A stretch of DNA of 64,000 nucleotides. Origin: Muricea muricata (lineage: Eukaryota; Cnidaria; Anthozoa; Malacalcyonacea; Plexauridae). Shown here piece by piece: positions 59,005 through 64,000 of the stretch. Position 1 is the first letter of the stretch. Every line of letters starts with the position of its first letter. The DNA lies in contig OY979718.1 of assembly GCA_963855995.1 (NCBI GenBank), positions 28,243,282 through 28,307,281 of the forward strand. Direction: 5' to 3'. A model generated the notes under the pieces. That model was given only the letters and a program-made list of their open reading frames with translations. It did not search any database and was not told where the DNA came from. The position numbers and the translations under genes were made by a program.

Positions 59005-59175
59005 AAATGGCACAGTCGTCAAAGCAAGCGCCTGCCGCCTCTGAGATCGTGAGTTCAATCTCCACTTCAGATTCGTGGCACTTATGCGAGGAGTTAGTTA
59101 ACGCTCTGTCGACAGTCGTAGGTTTACTCAGCCACGGTACACCGGTTAGGGAATGTCGAGAGGGTGGTTAGAATT
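59005..59175 (+). mobile_element. tRNA-derived SINE (probable)
   Basis: The 5' part resembles a tRNA head: a box A-like ATGGCACAGTCGTCAAAGCA, then GCGCCTGCCGCCTCTGAGAT and a box B-like GAGTTCAATCTCC in the right spacing. A non-tRNA body follows (GCCACGGTACACCGGTTAGG). No acceptor-stem pairing is evident, so it is not a functional tRNA gene. Confidence 0.6.
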
Positions 59176-59891
59176 GTAAAATATCGGTAATCAACGGACA
59201 GGTGACGTTAAAATAAATGAATAAAACTAAGTGTTTCACTATAGTTGTCATATAAATATCATTGTCAAACTGAATGGATAATTCCAGTAACCACGAAGAA
59301 GAAAGGAAGGAACTAAAGGATGGAATTGGAATGAAGGCAGAAGGAATTAAAACTAGTTGTTAACAATATTCGCACGTTACGAGTTCTCACCTGACCCTAA
59401 CTCGGAATTCCATTTGAATTTGAACTGGAAATCTGAATTTCCTGTTTGTCTGCCATCTTGCGAACGTAAACTATATATCTTATGCATGATTTCCGTACTG
59501 TAGATGTTGCATTTCCGCAGCTCGTTGCTGGGCATTTTCTCCGCCGTATTATTCGAAAATAAGAAACCAAACGGAGTTTTGGGATATTTTGAGCTGGGGG
59601 TTACAGCTACTCCTAGCCATTTTATTATTAGAAATAATTAATATTTATTAACTTTAACAGAAATAATTAACTACACTTTTCATGCAAGTGTCAACATTGT
59701 TTTGCCCAGTGAGGTGAGGGCAAAAATTACGCCTCCCAATAACCCCCTCACCGTCACCAACAAGTACTTGATGCAGGTATGGGGAGGAGGTGGGATGAAA
59801 AAGTTCGATACTTCTATAGATTGTCTCACTTCACTCGTAGCTGACTTTAAGCAACTGAACGGAATTGGTTTGTGGGTTTCTATTATATAAC

Positions 59892-59892
<1 letters not shown>

Positions 59893-59956
<64 letters not shown>
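59893..59956 (+). repeat. (ATT)n microsatellite upstream of truncated LINE
   Basis: About 21 uninterrupted ATT units, ending directly at the first codon of the truncated RT-element ORF. Confidence 0.97.
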
Positions 59957-59957
<1 letters not shown>

Positions 59958-61124
59958 ATTGATGAGCTACCCTTGCACCCGAAAAACAAAATTCTTTTAT
60001 ACAGTCGTTATTTGCTGCCAAAAATATCCTGGAATTTTACTGTTTCTGATATATCTAAGACATGGATCTGCGAAACGTTAGACTGTATTGCGTCCAAATA
60101 TTTCCGAAAATGGCTTGAACTTGCTGTCTCTGCAACCCTTAGCAACGTGTTACTTCCACAAAATAAATTTGGTCTGAATATTATTCTCCCTTCGACAAAA
60201 TTTATCCAGTGTCAAACTGTTTCTCGGGTAGCTCTAAGATCTTCACCGAACGTAGATATAAACAATTTATGGGCGGTCACGAGCACCAACAAGAACATAC
60301 AGTATGACATTTACAACGACACAAAAGATGTTCTTAAGGCGGTTAGAAAAGAGAATGAAGAGAGACTCCAAAACCAACTCATTTCGCAAGGTTCTTTCTT
60401 TTCAACTATCCTTAATAATTCCACATCCACATTCAACTCCTTATGGTCATCCGTTCAAAGCAAACTTCCGAAAAACATCTTTAACTTCACTATCCGGTAT
60501 ATCAATAACACACTTCCGACAAGAAAAAACCTATCAAAATGGGGACTATCATCGACATCTGATTGCTCTTTTTGCTCCTCACCCGAAACGCTGCTTCATA
60601 TCGTTGCTGGATGTGAGACATACTTAAATGAAGGCCGGTTTACATGGCGACACGATTCTGTTTTAAATTTCCTCGCATCCACTCTTACTGCTGTACAAAA
60701 TTCCAGACTTTACGTTGACATACCTGGCTTTGTGAACCCATCTGTTCTCACCGGCGACAATTTACGACCTGACCTACTTCTAGCGATTGAGAACGAATGC
60801 CTATACATTCTCGAGCTCACTGTAGGATTTGAATCCAATCTACAAGTCAACGCCAACCGCAAACGCCAAAAGTACCTTGATTTAATTGAAGAGCAGAAAA
60901 CGAAATATGATAAAGTCAAGTTTATTAACTTGTCCTTGAGTACACTCGGAGTTTTCAGTCGATCAGCGGAAAATTTTGACGAAATGCTGAGAAGTCTAAA
61001 ACTTGATGCTCAATATAGTAAATATATAAAAAAGAAAATAGTGAATATGTGCATACGAACATCGTATTATATATTTTGTACACGAAACAAGGAGTGGGAT
61101 AACCCAAAACTAATGACAATATAA
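59958..61124 (+). pseudogene. C-terminal part of a LINE with restriction-like endonuclease (R2/R4/Hero-type)
   Basis: The open frame begins directly after the (ATT)n tract without an ATG and runs 388 codons to TAA. Residues near the middle form a CCHC zinc motif (CSFCSSPETLLHIVAGC). The endonuclease core follows: NLRPDLLLAIEN, then LYILELTVGFESN and KRQKYLDLIEEQK, the PD..E-T..K pattern of REL-endonuclease LINEs. RT and the N-terminal DNA-binding fingers are absent, so the copy is 5'-truncated. The surviving part is undamaged, implying recent insertion. The 3' end has AATAAATAAAG and then another (ATT)n tract. Confidence 0.85.
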
Positions 61125-61257
61125 TCATTTTAAAATAATTTTTGAAATTATATGTTGTAATATGTCGTCAATTCATGTAGACATTGATAAGCTACCTGTA
61201 AAGCGAGGTTTATCATTGTAGTTGTATATCATCTAATAATCAATAAATAAAGTTTCC

Positions 61258-61286
<29 letters not shown>
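61258..61286 (+). repeat. (ATT)n microsatellite at LINE 3' end
   Basis: About nine ATT units directly after AATAAATAAAGTTTCC. Same motif and same orientation as the tract at the 5' junction. Confidence 0.95.
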
Positions 61287-61289
<3 letters not shown>

Positions 61290-61326
61290 ACTATTATCTA
61301 AATGTCACATCAGTACAACTATTTGC

Positions 61327-62056
61327 CTACAGCCAAAGTTTTATCTTTGATATGCAGGTTTCCTCCGCACCTTTGGCAGAGTTCGTTTCCTTATGATCGC
61401 TAAATGATAACAAGATGACAGATATAAAACTCCTATTCGCAAGCAAATATTATATTTGTTGTATAGATTGCAGTGCATCAGTGGACAGAAGATGCTTTGA
61501 AGAAAAATAACAACGAAAGAAGAGAGAACGTAAGTTACGACGCGATACGACGCTTGATACATCATAATAATCATCATAAATTCTCTATTAATTCCCATAC
61601 AGTGGGTGTGCTCTTACTGGGCGGGAAGGTTTGAAACGAGAGCACCATTAATTCATTACTTGTGTTGCCAAAATAATTTTGATCGTACATGAAAAGATAG
61701 TTAAGCGGAAAGAAGTTTAACGGTTAGGGGCTAGAACAGAGAATTTGCAATGACAGTAAGTGTATTTTAATGTTTGGTTTTCTTACCACCAAATCCTCTT
61801 GAACGTCATTGTATTTGGTGTGATTTCTTGCATCGAATTTGTCACGTGGTAGTCTCGCAATTCCTCTGCAATATCTAAAATGTAATGCCGGTTAGGAATA
61901 GAAGCCTCAAACAAAATTGATGCCTGAACATTTTTGCCTGAATCAGTTGTGGAGGTAAATGACCCAGAATTAAGATAAAAATTATTTTACCTTGAAAAGG
62001 TCCTGTTTTAATCAAGTCATCGTTGTTCCATTTCGAACAATTCCCTGACGGTTTAG
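61327..62056 (-). CDS. Possible spliced gene, unknown protein (3 exons seen)
   Basis: Proposed - strand exons are 62056-61991 (acceptor CTATTTCTCTCCTAG, donor CAAG/gtaaaa), 61874-61787 (acceptor CATTTTAG, donor GGTG/gtaaga) and 61399-61327 (acceptor TTATCATTTAG, stop TAG). The first two join in phase to give KPSGNCSKWNNDDLIKTGPF, then QDIAEELRDYHVTNS and QEITPNTMTFKRIW. The third adds a short C-terminus ending KIKLWL. The first exon is open in only one of three frames, and the phases agree at both junctions. I do not recognise the protein, and no start exon was found. The LINE at 59.9-61.3 kb lies just past its 3' end. Confidence 0.35.
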
Positions 62057-62848
62057 CTAGGAGAGAAATAGAAGCTGAATCATATATACCAGAACATTTG
62101 ACTGAAATTTATGAAATTTATAAAATAAAATTTCGACCTGGTGAGCAAACCGAATTTTCGAGAAACAAGAGCACATTTAACAACTAATACATACGCAGAT
62201 TGGTTAGAGAATACTTACATGTGTAATAAAAATTCAATATTGTTAATGTCCAACAACACTAAAGCATTTTCGTTGCATCTTTAGTTCAGAGAAGAAGACT
62301 GACGCCATTTTGATTTTGAATTTTCTCGACGACGGCACATGTTCGTTCTCAATTTGTCCCCCGTTTCTTCGACATTTTCGCTCAAATTTGCCCAACATGT
62401 CTTCTTTGTGTCTTCATCGCCATTTACGTGGAATCCTGCGCCATTTCTGTGGAACTTTGAAGACTTTTGGTGCCTAAATATTTGGTGCAAGAGGAGAGAT
62501 TTTCAACGAAGCTTCGTGTTAGAGGAACTAGCAGCAAATGACGTCAGATGACCATTGTATGCCAGAAAATACCCGTATGTATAATGTTTGATCATCTATG
62601 TAAGTAGGTGAAAATAGGTTTTTATTGCCTGAATGAGGTGGTTTTTGCCATTATTTCTAGCTCAGGTCTTTCTTCTAATTCTTTACTTTTAGTTTACATA
62701 GTTAATTCGCCCAAAAAACGCCTGTAAGGGACGTTTTCGAAAAAAAAATATTTGCATGCTGATGAGCAAGGAAAGACCCTTTCTTGATTTCATAGACCAA
62801 CATCTTTCCCTTCGTGCCCGAGAGGTAAAGGTAACTGTCTTCCGAATT
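62057..62848. other. No further exon recognised
   Basis: Open frames on both strands at 62281-62551 overlap each other and show no domain. Confidence 0.3.
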
Positions 62849-62966
62849 GCACTCATCATTTGACTTTGATTTTGGGCGGATCGGGAACCCTTCAAGCTCA
62901 ACTGAGGTTGGACTTGATCAGTCCCCGATCGACCCAAAATTGAAATCAAAGCTGGGCGTGGAGTGC
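62849..62966. mobile_element. MITE-like inverted repeat
   Basis: GCACTCATCATTTGACTTTG at the left pairs with CAAAGCTGGGCGTGGAGTGC at the right. ATTTTGGGCGGATCGGG pairs with CCCGATCGACCCAAAAT farther in. Confidence 0.7.
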
Positions 62967-63157
62967 AGGAAAACACTAGGCAGTACCGCGAGGCCAAGGA
63001 GGCAAACGTTATTTGCGTAGTGTTTTTAACTAATATTTAAGGAAATTTCTTTCTCCTTACCGTTGGGGACAGACCTGTAGGGCTGGTGTATTGAAGACTT
63101 CTCGTCGTTATTTCGCTTTGTTCGAGAGGGCAAGTTGTCTTCGATGGGAAATAACGA

Positions 63158-63270
63158 CAAGAACAATTCAAGACACCTAACAAGACACCTAACAATTCAA
63201 GACACCTAACAATTCAAGACACCTAACAATTCAAGACACCTGACAACCAGAACAATCCAAGACACCTGGT
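63158..63270 (+). repeat. 18-base minisatellite ACAATTCAAGACACCTAA
   Basis: About six imperfect tandem copies of an 18-base unit, one shortened and the last ones diverged (ACAATCCAAGACACCTGG). No coding role. Confidence 0.9.
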
Positions 63271-64000
63271 CTAAAACCACTACACTGTGCCAAATATATA
63301 TGGCGGACGTCTTCCCAAAGCTTACGGTACAAGCATGAATGGCAAAGTTGCACAAACACTTTAAAGCCTTAAAACAAGCGTTTTCTTTTGGAATGAGTCA
63401 AAGACGACAGCGCTAACTAAATCAAAGCTGTCTCGTCATGTTTTAAGTTGTTTAGCTATGTTTAACGATTTTTTGTTGCGAAGTCTTTGCAAGAAGGAAA
63501 GTAAAAAAAAAGCGCAAATTAATAACTGTTGTCTTTGTTGACTTTCCGTGGGCCGTTTCCTTCTTGATCGAGCTTGATATGCCATTGCGTTCAGTGTCCT
63601 TGATATAGGAGTCATTTATATATGGCCTTGGGTTTAATTCCCAAACACCGAATGGCAGTCTTTTGCTCTTTCAACCAATGAGATAACATTCCAACAAGAT
63701 GGCACTGCGTTAGCATCTTGCCGTATGTCACGCCAGTAACCATTTTCTCAACACGCTAAACAACGACAGAGAAACACAATGTTCATACGTTATACAAACT
63801 GAAATCGCAGAGGTAACTTAGAAGAGCTATCTAACGAGTAACACAACAGGGATGGCACTGCTTTATCACTGCCTAATCGACACTATGCCACGCCTGGAAC
63901 CAATTTGACAAACACAGTGTATGCTGTTAGCCTTAACAGCTTTTAAGACAACTGCGAGGCACTTTGTTTACTTGTGATGTACAAAATGCACGATTATATG
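63271..64000. other. No feature recognised
   Basis: Short scattered repeats of GATGGCACTG (63700, 63852) only. Confidence 0.3.

Noticed and set aside
59680..60021. Open frame with a poly-Asn run on the - strand
   Set aside because: It is the (ATT)n microsatellite translated in reverse, and it overlaps the LINE junction.
63158..63270. CRISPR-like regular repeats
   Set aside because: The units are directly tandem, with no spacers of constant length and no cas genes. The genome is eukaryotic; it is a minisatellite.

Overview
This is an AT-rich piece of an animal nuclear genome. I infer a cnidarian, most likely an anthozoan, but the sequence does not prove it. The case rests on a spliced metazoan gene (TMEM147), a tandem set of intronless rhodopsin-class GPCR genes, and dense remains of LINE, BEL/Pao, Ty3/Gypsy, Tc1-like, MITE and foldback elements. 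There are no bacterial operons or CRISPR arrays.

Host genes. The 3' part of TMEM147 (ER translocon-associated protein) lies on the + strand in four coding exons at 3452-3557, 15152-15267, 15412-15533 and 16008-16140. All four join in phase, and the 5' exons lie outside the window or were not found. Its 11.6 kb intron holds a complete single-exon GPCR gene (5676-6632), a broken GPCR copy split by a MITE (about 13640-13945) and several transposons. Three more intact GPCR genes follow on the same strand at 22215-23240, 36864-37862 and 43436-44395. All four are clearly one paralogous family, with ERW in place of DRY, CWxP in TM6 and NPxxY in TM7. A possible unrecognised spliced gene lies on the - strand at 61327-62056.

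Layout. 1-2112: foldback element with roughly 0.9 kb arms carrying minisatellites. 3452-16140: TMEM147 with its packed intron. 16.9-21.5 kb: BEL/Pao element (- strand, lacking integrase) next to a Ty3/Gypsy scrap. 22.2-23.2 kb: GPCR 2. 23.9-27.7 kb: four adjacent palindromic or inverted-repeat elements, one nested in another. 28.3-30.3 kb: LINE on the - strand ending in a 0.2 kb pentanucleotide repeat. 31.0-34.6 kb: nearly full-length LINE of the same general type on the + strand. 36.9-37.9 and 43.4-44.4 kb: GPCRs 3 and 4, with an RT remnant and a diverged duplication between them. 44.9-59 kb: gene-poor, with paired dispersed repeats and MITEs. 59.9-61.3 kb: 5'-truncated LINE with a restriction-like endonuclease, lying between two (ATT)n tracts. 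61.3-64 kb: possible exons, one MITE and one minisatellite.

How it fits together. The GPCRs look like a locally duplicated receptor family that has spread through and beyond TMEM147, with repeated mobile-element insertion between copies. I recognise no multi-gene pathway. The most unusual material is the variety of palindromic elements and the receptor array nested in a housekeeping gene.
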